Shown: positions 24,696-33,278, counted from the stretch's first letter. The stretch is DNA of 38,376 nt from Pseudomonadota bacterium (GCA_021788645.1 JAJYKK010000027.1:1-38376); one strand, 5' to 3'. Made by a program: numbers and translations. The notes: a model not told the origin generated them from the letters alone.

Positions 24696-25586
24696 ATGTT
24701 GAGAACATTGCGGCGGCATGTGGCGCCCCCCTGGCTGCGCTATTTCAACAAGTCGCGGCGCTCGCGCCGCAAGCTCGCCGCAGTGGCGCGGGCGCTTGGC
24801 CTCCCCGCGTTGGATGGCAATCCCCTGGCTGCGCGCAAGGCTTCCGACACGCTGTTCATCCTGGGCAGCGGGGCGTCCGTGCTGACCTACGGCGAGAACG
24901 AGTGGGCGAAGATTGCGGCGGCTGATTCGCTCGGCTTCAATTACTGGATCATCCATCCGTTCGTTCCCACCCATTACATTTTCGAGCTGACCAAGCTGGA
25001 GTGGGACTTGCCTTGCATTTCCCACAATCTGGCCGCGCGCGGGGACGTCACGTCCGGCGCGGCGCTGTATATGAAGGATGCCGAACGCTTCGATCCCGCA
25101 GCTATCCGCGCCGCCGTCGAGATGCTGCCGCGGTTTGGCGGCAATGCCTTGCATCTCATGTGGGAGGCGGAGATTCCCGGCGACACGCTGCCGGAATATA
25201 CGCGCGCGGTGGCGAGCATGGCGCGGATGGGGTGCTTTTCCGGCGCGGGCTGGGCGGTGCCGCGCAAGCGCGCGACCCTCTTCTTCGCCGTCAATCTGGC
25301 AGTTCGGGCGGGCTACCGGCGCATCGTGTTGTGCGGCGTCGACCTCAACAACACGCGGTATTTTTTCAAGTCCGAGGGTTTTAACGCGGCGGCCGGCCTG
25401 TGCATCCCGCCCGACTACCAGTCCGGGCCGGTGCACAAGACGAACGACCCGACCCATGGGGAAGTGACCATCGGCGCCATTTTGGATGTGTACGACCGCC
25501 TCGTGCTGCAGCCCCGGAGCATCGCGCTCAGCGTCGCCAAAGCCTCGTCGGCCCTCCATCCCCGCTTCCCGGCCTATTTCGCTTGA
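24696..25586 (+). CDS. Candidate nonulosonate transferase (DUF115/GT42-like)
   Basis: 296-residue soluble protein. A basic N-terminus (residues 1-40) is followed by a Rossmann start LFILGSGASVLTYGENEW (53-70). Later come FFAVNLAVRAGYRRIVLCGV (196-215) with D216, and PVHKTNDPTHGE (245-256). A glycine-rich GSGxS loop, then a small-helix AxxxGYxxIxLxGxD strand, then a late histidine is also the order in sialyltransferases of family GT42 and in DUF115/MptE-like proteins. Being directly downstream of CMP-sugar synthesis genes makes a CMP-nonulosonate transferase plausible. The match is architectural and by eye; a glycan-modifying protein of another kind is possible. ATG 24696 is preferred to TTG 24678. 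Confidence 0.6.
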   Translation: MLRTLRRHVAPPWLRYFNKSRRSRRKLAAVARALGLPALDGNPLAARKASDTLFILGSGASVLTYGENEWAKIAAADSLGFNYWIIHPFVPTHYIFELTKLEWDLPCISHNLAARGDVTSGAALYMKDAERFDPAAIRAAVEMLPRFGGNALHLMWEAEIPGDTLPEYTRAVASMARMGCFSGAGWAVPRKRATLFFAVNLAVRAGYRRIVLCGVDLNNTRYFFKSEGFNAAAGLCIPPDYQSGPVHKTNDPTHGEVTIGAILDVYDRLVLQPRSIALSVAKASSALHPRFPAYFA

Positions 25587-26158
25587 TCGTCGGCCTCTCA
25601 TTTGCCTGTTCCAACTCACGGGGATTGGATGCGGGCCCTTGAAGCATTGGGAGAAAACGGTCTCGACCACTCGAAGGAGGGCGAGGCGGAACGCAACTGA
25701 CAATTTCTCGACAGCTTAATTGGTGAGGCGAAGAAGATGCATCCATCCACGGTGCCAGGTTTCGTGCATGCGCAAGTGAGGGTTGGCGCCGCGAAACCCA
25801 GTGACGAGCAGACGTGCGAGAGTCAGAAGGGTTGTAGAGATGCGGTTTGCGCTTGTGTTGCCCGGGCGCAGTGGTCTGCAATGAAGAAGATCCGGGCTCT
25901 GCGGGCGAATGCCAAGCCCCTCCGGAATTGGTTTCTCGGGCTAGCCGTTTGTTGCGGGACTTCGCCGCCACGCCCGGTGCCCGGGAGAATTCTCGACGCG
26001 AACTTCACAGGTCAAAACCTGCCGGCCGCATGCGATCATGCACATGAGACCGCGGTATGGGCCCGAGTTCAAGGCGCCACCCGACATTCTATCAAGGGTG
26101 GTATTGACAGCAGGATTACCATAGAGTGGAATCCGGGACTGGGAGGCCGCGAAGGCTG
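25587..26158. other. 572-nt stretch without a clear gene
   Basis: The boundary between the GC-rich nonulosonate genes and the lower-GC cassette. A 140-codon plus frame (25737-26159) starts MHPSTVPGFVHAQVRV after a GAAGAAG-like ribosome-binding site and ends in TGATG, overlapping the next start. It has six cysteines and no family I recognise, and its codon choice is not convincing. It may be an unknown small protein or debris from the insertion of the cassette. Confidence 0.3.
26104..26132 (+). promoter_or_regulatory. Possible promoter of the sugar cassette
   Basis: TTGACA (26104-26109, exact -35 consensus) is 17 nt from TGGAAT (26127-26132, 4 of 6 to the -10 consensus). Transcription would start close to 26139, some 20 nt before the first gene of the cassette. 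A good -35 with a poor -10 is suggestive rather than proof. Confidence 0.45.
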
Positions 26159-26899
26159 ATGAAGACATTTCCAGGTTTTATCACAGTACGAACCAGTTCA
26201 ACCCGGTTGCCAGGGAAATGCCTTCTTCCGTTTGGCGACGATATGAATGTGCTGCAGCATGTGATTCGCAGGGCAAGATCATACGGCATCGACTCTATCG
26301 TATGCACGAGTGTCGACCAACCCGATGACGTAATCGAAGAAATCGCATGTGTTGAAGGCGTTCCGTGTTTTCGGGGATCGCTGTCCAATAAGCTGAAGAG
26401 ATGGGCGGATTGCGCATCACATTATGGGATTTCCGCTTTTCATACGGTGGACGCGGATGACCCATTCTTCGACGGCGAAGAAATGCGGCGATCGTATCAA
26501 CGACTGATAGAGGGGGGGTGGGACATGGTCTGCCCGACGGAGGCGTCTTCCTCCGGTGGTGCGAGTGTTGGATATACGCTTACGGCCCGTATCGTGCGGG
26601 AAGCGTGTAGTCAATTGGCTGATGACGCCGATACCGAGATGATGTGGTACTACGTGGAGAAAGTGGTCGGTATCAAGAAGACGCTTCTTCCGGACATTCG
26701 CCCAGCGTCACCAGTGGTGCGCTTGACCTTGGACTATGAGGAAGACTATTGGCTGCTGCGTTCGGTTTGCCGGATGCTCGGAAATTTTGCGTCACGCCAA
26801 AGCATTGACGATTTATTCATGCGGAATCCGGACTTGCACCTGATTAACTGGTTTAGGAACCAGGAATGGCGTGCCGGGCAATTGGCCAAGAAATGTTGA
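26159..26899 (+). CDS. SpsF-like cytidylyltransferase-family protein
   Basis: 246-residue protein of the CMP-sugar synthetase fold (PF02348, KdsB/NeuA/SpsF group). TVRTSSTRLPGKCLLPFGDD is the CTP-loop motif (R-x-x-S-x-R-L-P-G-K). IVCTSVDQPDDVIEEIA and FRGSLSNKLKRWADCA follow, and HTVDADDPFFDGEEM carries the metal-binding aspartates. The late LTLDYEEDYWLLRSV motif is typical of SpsF and KdsB-like enzymes. It is unlike the NeuA domain at 21427, so the locus has two different CTP-transferase genes. Base composition drops sharply here. It probably activates the product of the four following genes, but the sugar is not known. Confidence 0.8.
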   Translation: MKTFPGFITVRTSSTRLPGKCLLPFGDDMNVLQHVIRRARSYGIDSIVCTSVDQPDDVIEEIACVEGVPCFRGSLSNKLKRWADCASHYGISAFHTVDADDPFFDGEEMRRSYQRLIEGGWDMVCPTEASSSGGASVGYTLTARIVREACSQLADDADTEMMWYYVEKVVGIKKTLLPDIRPASPVVRLTLDYEEDYWLLRSVCRMLGNFASRQSIDDLFMRNPDLHLINWFRNQEWRAGQLAKKC

Positions 26900-26933
26900 A
26901 AATTTCAATGACTTTAAGGAATTGGGGCTGACG

Positions 26934-28130
26934 ATGGGCGTGCAGAATCCTTTCGGAAAATATAACGGCAATGAAGCGGACTATGTGCTGAGGGCGCTCG
27001 ACTCAGAGGATCCCGAAAACAAATCCTCCCCTTGGGTGCAGCGGTTTGAAGAGGCTTTCGCGGCAAAAGTAGGGGCTAAGTATGCAATCGCAGTGAATTC
27101 TGGCACGTCCGGGCTTCACGCAGCCCTCTTTGCGGCGGATATCAGGCCGGGCGACGAAGTGATCCAGCCGGCAATGACTGTCGTGATGGATGCCTATGCG
27201 ACGATTCATTTAGGCGGCATCCCGGTTTTTGCTGACATTGATCCGGCAACACAGACGATCGATCCGCAGGATATCGAGCGCAAGATCACGCCTCGGACCA
27301 AAGCGATACTGACCGTGTCGTGGCAGGGGCTGCCGGTCGATATGGACCCGATTATGCGCATAGCGGCCAAACATGACCTTCTCGTGATTGATGACTCCGC
27401 GCAGACGATGATGGGGCGATGCAAGGGGGCCATTTCCGGCGCAAATGCCCATATCGGCGTTTTTAGTTTCGAGCAGAAGAAACACCTGACAACGGGCTCC
27501 GAGGGCGGCATGATCGTTTCCTCCGACGAGACGCTGGCTGTGCGTGCGAGAAAATTCGCCGGTCTGGGTTACAAGCACATGACGGCGACTGCAGGCCGAA
27601 CCCATCTCGCTTTATCAACTGTCCAAGATCCCGACTATGAGCGCTTCGATACGGTCGGATTGAACTACCGAATGAATACGATTTCGGCAGCGGTAGGTTT
27701 GGCCCAGCTGGAGCGCGTTGATCACATCGTCGCACGGCGGCAGGCGTGCGCACGAGTTTTTCGGGAGGCGATCGCCAACTGCGGCTGGATGGTGCCTCAG
27801 GTCGTTCCTCCTGGAATCGAACATACTTACTATACCTTTGCCGTTGATTATCGCGGTCTCGCCGCGCGGGGGGTGAAATGGAAGGAATTCTACGATCGCT
27901 ACATGGGTATGGGGGGCGATGGTTTTTATGGCTGTGTGGCTATTCCCTATTTGGAACCAGCCCTCAGGGGGAAACGTCTGGGCGATACCGTATTGGGACC
28001 GGGGCTGTGCCCGAAGGCCGAAGAGTTACAAAAGCGGATCATGCAGTTCAAGACCAACTATCGTGACTTGGGCGTTGCACAAAAGAAGGCCGAGCTTCTC
28101 TCGAACCTTATCGACGAAATCGGACGGTGA
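26934..28130 (+). CDS. DegT/DnrJ/EryC1/StrS aminotransferase
   Basis: 398-residue PLP enzyme. NPFGKYNGNEADYVLRALDS opens the protein; YAIAVNSGTSGLHAALFAA is the cofactor segment. The ring aspartate is in LLVIDDSAQTMMG and the Schiff-base lysine in FSFEQKKHLTTGSEGGM. Family members aminate keto groups of nucleotide sugars, and some act on cyclitols or free keto sugars. Together with the Gfo/Idh oxidoreductase downstream, an oxidation-then-amination sequence on one carbon is likely. The ATG at 26934 is chosen (GGGG six bases upstream); the gap to the previous gene is 34 nt. Third DegT gene of the window and clearly not a recent copy of the other two. Confidence 0.87.
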   Translation: MGVQNPFGKYNGNEADYVLRALDSEDPENKSSPWVQRFEEAFAAKVGAKYAIAVNSGTSGLHAALFAADIRPGDEVIQPAMTVVMDAYATIHLGGIPVFADIDPATQTIDPQDIERKITPRTKAILTVSWQGLPVDMDPIMRIAAKHDLLVIDDSAQTMMGRCKGAISGANAHIGVFSFEQKKHLTTGSEGGMIVSSDETLAVRARKFAGLGYKHMTATAGRTHLALSTVQDPDYERFDTVGLNYRMNTISAAVGLAQLERVDHIVARRQACARVFREAIANCGWMVPQVVPPGIEHTYYTFAVDYRGLAARGVKWKEFYDRYMGMGGDGFYGCVAIPYLEPALRGKRLGDTVLGPGLCPKAEELQKRIMQFKTNYRDLGVAQKKAELLSNLIDEIGR

Positions 28131-28141
28131 CGGCGGATCTT

Positions 28142-28975
28142 ATGGTGACGATGCAGCAGGATTTGCGTTTCGGCGTGGTTCAGGGACGCTTGATGCAAGC
28201 CCCGGCCGGGCACTTGCAATGGTTTCCCCAAGATGCCTGGGAAGCGGAATTCTTTGTGGCGGCGGCATTGGGTATCGACTACATTGAGCTTGTTGCCGAG
28301 CGCAGTCATAATCCAGGCAACCCGTTATGGAGCGCAGAGGGTGTTGAGCGTATCAACGCCCTGGTTCTGCGCAATAAACTTGCTACGCACGCCTTTTGCA
28401 ACGATTACATTATCGACCATTGCCTGATTGATGATGATGAAGTCGTTGATCAAAGTCTGCGTCTTGCCGAGCGTGGCGCGTTGCTCGGCTGCGAGAAATA
28501 TATCTTTCCGCTCTTCGAGAAATCGGAATTGACGGTTGCCAACCTGGCCGCCTACATTGATCCGTTACGCGCGATCGCAGACAAAGTGCAGGCTGTGGGT
28601 ATTACCCTTTGCCTGGAAACGGGTTTGCATGGCGCGGCACTTGCCGATTTTTTAGACCGTATCGCTCACCCCGCGATCAAGGCTGTGTACGATACGGGGA
28701 ACCGTGTTGCGTTCGGGCACGATCTGCCAGGTGATATTCGTTTACTGGGGGACCGGATAGCCCATGTCCATATCAAGGACAAGAATGCCGATAACGAGAA
28801 CGTCCTCCTAGGGAGAGGGCTCGTCGATTTTTTGCGGGTTTACGAAGCGCTTGCGGACATCGGATACTCAGGCCCCTATACATTTGAAACCGTGCGCGGC
28901 AATGATCCATTGCGGACCGCTGCACATAATTTGGCGTTTGCTCGGTTCTTTCATGCGGAAGCGCGCGGGGAATGA
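28142..28975 (+). CDS. Sugar phosphate isomerase/epimerase (TIM barrel)
   Basis: 277-residue protein of the xylose-isomerase-like TIM-barrel superfamily (AP_endonuc_2). FGVVQGRLMQAPAGHLQWF and LGIDYIELVAERSHNPGNPL open the barrel. CLETGLHG holds the first metal glutamate, AVYDTGNRVAFG an aspartate, and AHVHIKDKNADNENVLLG the histidine and lysine; TFETVRG is the last glutamate. All metal ligands expected for the family appear present. It would isomerise or epimerise a keto sugar or cyclitol. An alternative GTG start at 28127 overlaps the aminotransferase stop as GTGA. Confidence 0.82.
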   Translation: MVTMQQDLRFGVVQGRLMQAPAGHLQWFPQDAWEAEFFVAAALGIDYIELVAERSHNPGNPLWSAEGVERINALVLRNKLATHAFCNDYIIDHCLIDDDEVVDQSLRLAERGALLGCEKYIFPLFEKSELTVANLAAYIDPLRAIADKVQAVGITLCLETGLHGAALADFLDRIAHPAIKAVYDTGNRVAFGHDLPGDIRLLGDRIAHVHIKDKNADNENVLLGRGLVDFLRVYEALADIGYSGPYTFETVRGNDPLRTAAHNLAFARFFHAEARGE

Positions 28976-30018
28976 GCTTTTCGAAGATCCTGTTCGTGGG
29001 TCTTGGCGGGGCAGGGCAACGGCATCTACGGGTGTTTCACCGGTTATTGGGCGACAGCGCGAGCTTTTTCGCCTACCGACAGACACGGGCGACACCTCTG
29101 CTACGACCTGATTTTACGGTTGATGACAAAGGCTCGCTTGAACAGACCTACGGAATTCGGCCTTTCAATACCCTGGACGCGGCGTTTGCCGCCAGACCTG
29201 ACCTAACAGTCATCGCTACGCCGACGGCATGCCATCGGACACCGATGATGTTGGCCGTCGAAGCGGGCAGCGGTGTCATGGTAGAAAAGCCGTGGGCAGA
29301 AAATTTAATAGGATTTCCGGCATTTCGGGGCGCGCTTTTGTCCAAGCGCCTGCCTTTCCAAATTTCATTCCAGCGGCGTTACCATCCCCAAATCGCCAGG
29401 GCACATCGCGCATTCTCAGACGGCCTCATCGGTCGGCCTCAAGCGGCTGTATTTACGGCCTATTCCTATGTGCCTGATTGGCACCCCTATGAGGACTGGC
29501 GGCGCCTCTATGCAGTTCGCAATGAGCTTGGGGGCGGTGTTTTGCTTACCGAAATTCATGAGATCGATCTGATTAACTGGTTTTTTGGATTGCCTGAGGC
29601 AGTGTTTTGTGCCGGAGGAAATTATGGTGCCCAAGCCTTGCCGGTGGAAGACACGGTGAGCCTGATCCTGATGTATCGGGATTTTTCAGTTCAGGTCAAT
29701 TTGTGTTTTATGCAAAAAAGACCTAACCGGACATTTCAGATCACCGGAACAAGCGGAACGATCGAATGGAATGCGCAAGAAAATAAGTTGGCAATATGCG
29801 GGGCCGATGGATCGAAGGAAGTCGATGTCCTGCCCGAATTAAGCAATGATTCAATGTTCGTGGATCAGGCGAAACACCTTCTTTTCAACTGGACGCCAGA
29901 AGATACATTGGGGTCGCTGGCGGCGGCCGCCGACTCATTGGCGGTCGTGGAGGCTGCCAAGCGTTCGATGGCCAGTCGGCGTGCGGAACCGGTGAGCGGC
30001 ATATCATCTGCAGATTAA
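28972..30018 (+). CDS. Gfo/Idh/MocA-family oxidoreductase
   Basis: 348-residue NAD(P)-dependent dehydrogenase. The dinucleotide fold begins ILFVGLGGAGQRHLRVFHRL. The nicotinamide-site EKPW (in GVMVEKPWAENL) is the family hallmark with its catalytic lysine, and GGGVLLTEIHEIDLINWFFG is the second conserved block with the catalytic histidine. Members oxidise a sugar or inositol hydroxyl to a ketone. It overlaps the TIM-barrel gene by 4 nt. With the aminotransferase upstream it would create the ketone to be aminated; that ordering is inference. Confidence 0.88.
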   Translation: MSFSKILFVGLGGAGQRHLRVFHRLLGDSASFFAYRQTRATPLLRPDFTVDDKGSLEQTYGIRPFNTLDAAFAARPDLTVIATPTACHRTPMMLAVEAGSGVMVEKPWAENLIGFPAFRGALLSKRLPFQISFQRRYHPQIARAHRAFSDGLIGRPQAAVFTAYSYVPDWHPYEDWRRLYAVRNELGGGVLLTEIHEIDLINWFFGLPEAVFCAGGNYGAQALPVEDTVSLILMYRDFSVQVNLCFMQKRPNRTFQITGTSGTIEWNAQENKLAICGADGSKEVDVLPELSNDSMFVDQAKHLLFNWTPEDTLGSLAAAADSLAVVEAAKRSMASRRAEPVSGISSAD

Positions 30019-30030
30019 GGACCCTTTGAG

Positions 30031-30873
30031 ATGGATAAGGCTGAAATGCTTCGAAAGTTTGATCTGGCGGGGAAGACCGCGCTCATCACGGGAGGTGCCG
30101 GTATGTTGGGCGCGGAACACGCCGCCGCACTGCTTGAAACGGGAGCCACCGTCGTATTGACCGACATTGGTTCCATGGAAGCCGTGCGCACGGCATTGAA
30201 GCGGAATGCCCCCGACGATCGAATCGTCTGCGAGACCATGGACGTTACCGACTTATCCAATATCCACCGCGTGGCCAACGGGTTCAAGCTTGCCGGGAGG
30301 CGTATCGACATTCTGATTAACAACGCCGCGATCGATCCCAAAGTGAAAGAGAGCGATCGAGGTATGCTGGAAGCATCCCGCCTTGAATATTTTCCCCGCG
30401 AGCAATGGGATGCACAGATTGCGGTAGGGCTGACGGGGGCGTTTCTGTGTAGTCAGGTGTTTGGGAGCGCGATGGCGCAAGACGGAAAAGGGGGGGTGAT
30501 CCTCAATATCGCTTCAGACCTGTCCGTATTCGCGCCGGATCAGCGTTTATATCGGAAGGTGGGTGTGCCCGAAGATCGACAACCCGTCAAGCCCGTTACC
30601 TATTCCGTCATCAAAACGGGTCTCATCGGCCTTACGCGCTATCTGGCCACCTATTGGGCGGACCATGGCGTGCGTGCGAACGCACTTTCCCCAGGCGGGG
30701 TTTATAACGGGCAAGCCGACGATTTTGTGCAACGGCTCTGTACGCTGATCCCAATGGGCCGCATGGCGCGTCTTGACGAGTACCGCGGGGCGGTTCAGTT
30801 CCTCTGCTCTGATGCGTCCGCGTATCTAAATGGGCAGAATATTGTCATGGATGGCGGGCGCAGTGTTTGGTAA
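30031..30873 (+). CDS. Short-chain dehydrogenase (PtmA-like)
   Basis: 280-residue SDR. Cofactor motif ALITGGAGMLGAEHAAALLE, NNAAID for the NNAG position, NIASDLSVFAP for the serine region, and YSVIKTGLIGLTRYL with the YxxxK catalytic pair (YSVIK). The tail RANALSPGGVYNGQADDFV then SAYLNGQNIVMDGG is close to the PtmA oxidoreductase of Campylobacter flagellin legionaminic acid modification, including the long insert before the active site; I judge this by eye. It ends the five-gene cassette. Ribosome-binding site TAAGGA is ten bases upstream of the ATG. Confidence 0.87.
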   Translation: MDKAEMLRKFDLAGKTALITGGAGMLGAEHAAALLETGATVVLTDIGSMEAVRTALKRNAPDDRIVCETMDVTDLSNIHRVANGFKLAGRRIDILINNAAIDPKVKESDRGMLEASRLEYFPREQWDAQIAVGLTGAFLCSQVFGSAMAQDGKGGVILNIASDLSVFAPDQRLYRKVGVPEDRQPVKPVTYSVIKTGLIGLTRYLATYWADHGVRANALSPGGVYNGQADDFVQRLCTLIPMGRMARLDEYRGAVQFLCSDASAYLNGQNIVMDGGRSVW

Positions 30874-30889
30874 GCGGTGATCTGCAAGC

Positions 30890-30931
30890 GCCGACAACCA
30901 ACGTGTCGGCACATCGGCGGTCGACGCCGAT
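30890..30931. terminator. Tandem hairpins between convergent genes
   Basis: Two perfect 7-bp stems follow the SDR stop: GCCGACA / TGTCGGC (30890-30910) and ATCGGCG / CGCCGAT (30913-30931), the second followed by CGTTTAA. They fit as a terminator pair for the low-GC cassette and for the opposing GT4 gene, though the T-run is only three long. Confidence 0.45.
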
Positions 30932-31014
30932 CGTTTAACCCAGGGCATCTTTCCGGTGACGTCGTTCGCCAAGCCGTGGGTCGGGGCATTCAAGCGGGCG
31001 CGCCTCGTTCCAGG

Positions 31015-32157
31015 TCACAGGGGGCTTGCCGCGAGCAACTCTCCATAGAGGGCCACCAGCTTCTCGCCCATGGCATCGAGCGTGAGCGGCTCGACCGCGC
31101 GGCGGGCGGCTTCGCCCATGCGCCTCGCCGCGTCTGTCGCGCACAGGCACCGCATCGCCGCGACGAGGCGCTCGTGGTCCAGGGCATCGCAGACGAAGCC
31201 GTTCTCGCCCTCCTTGACGAGTTCGGCGGCCCCGCTCTTGTGGCTCGTGACGACCGGCAGGCCAGCGGCCATGGCCTCCAGGGCGACGTTGGGAAAGGGG
31301 TCGTACAAGGTGGGCAGCACGAAGGCGTCCGCTGCGCCATAAAACGGCTTGGGGTCCGGCTGGGGGCCGGTGAAATGCACGCGGCCCGCGGCGACCTTCT
31401 GGCCTTCGCGCTGCAACGAGCCGAGCTTCTTGTCGCGTCCGACGATGAGCAGGTGTGCCGCCTTGGGCATCGCGCGCATGGCGGAAAGCAGGGCCGGCAC
31501 GCCCTTGCGCTCGAAGCCCGAGCCCACGAAGAGGAAAAGGGGCGCATCGGGGGGGATGCCATACTGCGCGCGCACGCTCTGCCGGTGCGCGCCCCGCAAG
31601 CCGGGATGAAACTGGGCCGTGTCGACGCCGCTGTAGATCACGTGCAACCGGCTCTGGGGCAGCCCGAAGTCCTGCATGATCTCATCGCGCACCATGCGCG
31701 AGTTGCAGATCACGGCCTTGAGGCGGGGGCTTCCGAAGAGCGCGCGTTCGGCGGCCAGAGTATAGCGGTGGTATGGATTCAGGGCGATGGCGAGGCGCCT
31801 CACGGGTCCCAGCGTCCGCCGCCGCTGCCTGAGCCATTCCCGGTGCACGCCGTCTCCGGCGCGATAGACGTCGCAACAGCCGATGCGCTCGTGGGATTGG
31901 ACCAGGTCGAACGCCTGATGGCGCAGGCGCTCACACACGCAGCGCGCGAAGCCCAGGTCGCGCCAGAGGCTGCCCACGTAGAACGGGTTGCATACCAGCG
32001 CCGGCGTGCCGCTTTGGTCGTCCCAGCGGCGGGTGACCACCGTGAGCTCGGCGCCTTGGTCGCGCAGTGCCTCCACCGCGCGGGCGACGAAGCGCTCGGC
32101 GCCGCCGAAGGCGGTGTAGCGCTGGCGGATCAATGCGAGGCGGATGGGGGTGCGCAA
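31015..32157 (-). CDS. Glycosyltransferase family 4
   Basis: 380-residue GT-B enzyme. It begins IRLALIRQRYTAFGGAERFV, a signature of a GT4 branch found beside heptosyltransferase genes. VICNSRMVRDEIMQDFG and HVIYSGVDTAQFHPG lie at the domain border. FLFVGSGFERKGVPALLSA and LPTLYDPFPNVALEAMAAG carry the donor site with the EX7E glutamates, then PVVTSHKSGAAELV. Such proteins often add glucose to the LPS inner core (WaaG-like); the donor here is inferred. The TTG at 32157 overlaps the upstream gene by 28 nt; the TTG at 32133 would cut off the first strand. Confidence 0.88.
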   Translation of the reverse strand: MRTPIRLALIRQRYTAFGGAERFVARAVEALRDQGAELTVVTRRWDDQSGTPALVCNPFYVGSLWRDLGFARCVCERLRHQAFDLVQSHERIGCCDVYRAGDGVHREWLRQRRRTLGPVRRLAIALNPYHRYTLAAERALFGSPRLKAVICNSRMVRDEIMQDFGLPQSRLHVIYSGVDTAQFHPGLRGAHRQSVRAQYGIPPDAPLFLFVGSGFERKGVPALLSAMRAMPKAAHLLIVGRDKKLGSLQREGQKVAAGRVHFTGPQPDPKPFYGAADAFVLPTLYDPFPNVALEAMAAGLPVVTSHKSGAAELVKEGENGFVCDALDHERLVAAMRCLCATDAARRMGEAARRAVEPLTLDAMGEKLVALYGELLAASPL

Positions 32158-33278
32158 GGCGGTTCTTCTAGCAGGTCGGGACGTACGGGCATCGCGGCGG
32201 GATGCGCGAGCAATGCCTGCGCGGCCGCGAAGACGTGTTCGACGGGCAGTTGCGTCAGGCACTCCGAGATCTTGCCGCCGCCGCAGCCGTCCCGGCCGCA
32301 CGGCCGGCAGGCATGACGCGAGGTGACGATCTGGTGGGGAACCTGCCATGGCCCCCATTCGTGCTCACCGCTGGGGCCGAAGATCGCGACGGTGGGCGTT
32401 TGCTGGGCGGCGGCGATATGCATGGGCGCCGAATCCACGCCGATGAAAAGGCGCGCCTGCGCGCTTACGGCAGCCAATTCCTTGAGCGAGAGCTGCCCGG
32501 AAAGATCCACGAAAGGTGACCGGGTGCGGGCGGCGATATCGCGCACCATGCGCAGCTCCTCCTCCGCCGGGCCGGCGGTCACGACGACCTTCAGGCCTTC
32601 GGCCTGCAGGCGGTCGATCAGCGCCGCGACCTTGTCGGGCGGCCAGCACTTGAAGCGCCAGCGGGACGTGGGGTGGACATGGACGAAGGATTTCGATGGC
32701 AGCGCGTGGGCGGCGAGGCGGCCTTCCACCGAGCGCTCGGCCTCGGCGCCGGGGACCAGGACGAGGCGCTTGTCCGCCTCGTCGGGTTGGAGCCCAAGCC
32801 GTCGCAAGGCATCGAGGTGGAATTCCGCGGTATGGCGGGAATTGCCTTTCGGGGCGACATAGAAGTGGGTGAAGCTTTTCCCCCAGAAGCGGCCCCTCCC
32901 GCGCTGGACCTGTGCCACGCCGTAACGCGCGCCGGTCAGGCGCGTGATCCAGGCCGCCCGGGGGTGGGGGGTAAGCGCCACCACCAAGTCGTAGCGCCGC
33001 CGGCGCAGGGTGGCGAGCAGCCCCCGCTCGGCGCCCAGCCGGGCCAGGATCCCTTGTGTTTTCCAGGCCTTGTCGATGACGTGGAGTTGGCTTAAGGCCG
33101 GGTGGAGGGTGAGCATCGGCGCCGTTTCGGCATAGACCAGGGCATCGATCTCAAGGTGCGGCGCGTGGTTCTTGAGGACGGTGAAGACGGGAGAGGTCAG
33201 CAGCACGTCGCCATGGTGGCGAAGCTTGATCACCAGTACCCTCTGGATGGATCCGAGGTCGATCGCGTCCGTTGACAT
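32130..33278 (-). CDS. waaQ: Putative LPS heptosyltransferase III
   Basis: 382-residue GT9 enzyme of the WaaQ type. VLVIKLRHHGDVLLTSPVF is the subfamily form of the N-terminal motif. HVHPTSRWRFKCWPPDKVAA, FIGVDSAPMHIAAAQQTPTV and AIFGPSGEHEWGPWQV form the donor site. The cysteine-containing tail HACRPCGRDGCGGGKISEC followed by LTQLPVEHV is typical of heptosyltransferase III. It would add a branch heptose to the inner core, using ADP-heptose. It is the first gene of a two-gene minus-strand unit with the GT4 gene. Confidence 0.9.
   Translation of the reverse strand: MSTDAIDLGSIQRVLVIKLRHHGDVLLTSPVFTVLKNHAPHLEIDALVYAETAPMLTLHPALSQLHVIDKAWKTQGILARLGAERGLLATLRRRRYDLVVALTPHPRAAWITRLTGARYGVAQVQRGRGRFWGKSFTHFYVAPKGNSRHTAEFHLDALRRLGLQPDEADKRLVLVPGAEAERSVEGRLAAHALPSKSFVHVHPTSRWRFKCWPPDKVAALIDRLQAEGLKVVVTAGPAEEELRMVRDIAARTRSPFVDLSGQLSLKELAAVSAQARLFIGVDSAPMHIAAAQQTPTVAIFGPSGEHEWGPWQVPHQIVTSRHACRPCGRDGCGGGKISECLTQLPVEHVFAAAQALLAHPAAMPVRPDLLEEPPCAPPSASH

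Noticed and set aside
26934..30018. Aminocyclitol (inosamine) pathway from DegT, TIM barrel and Gfo/Idh
   Set aside because: Possible by family logic, but the cytidylyltransferase and PtmA-like SDR and the LPS setting fit an activated amino sugar better; no inositol-phosphate synthase or kinase is present.
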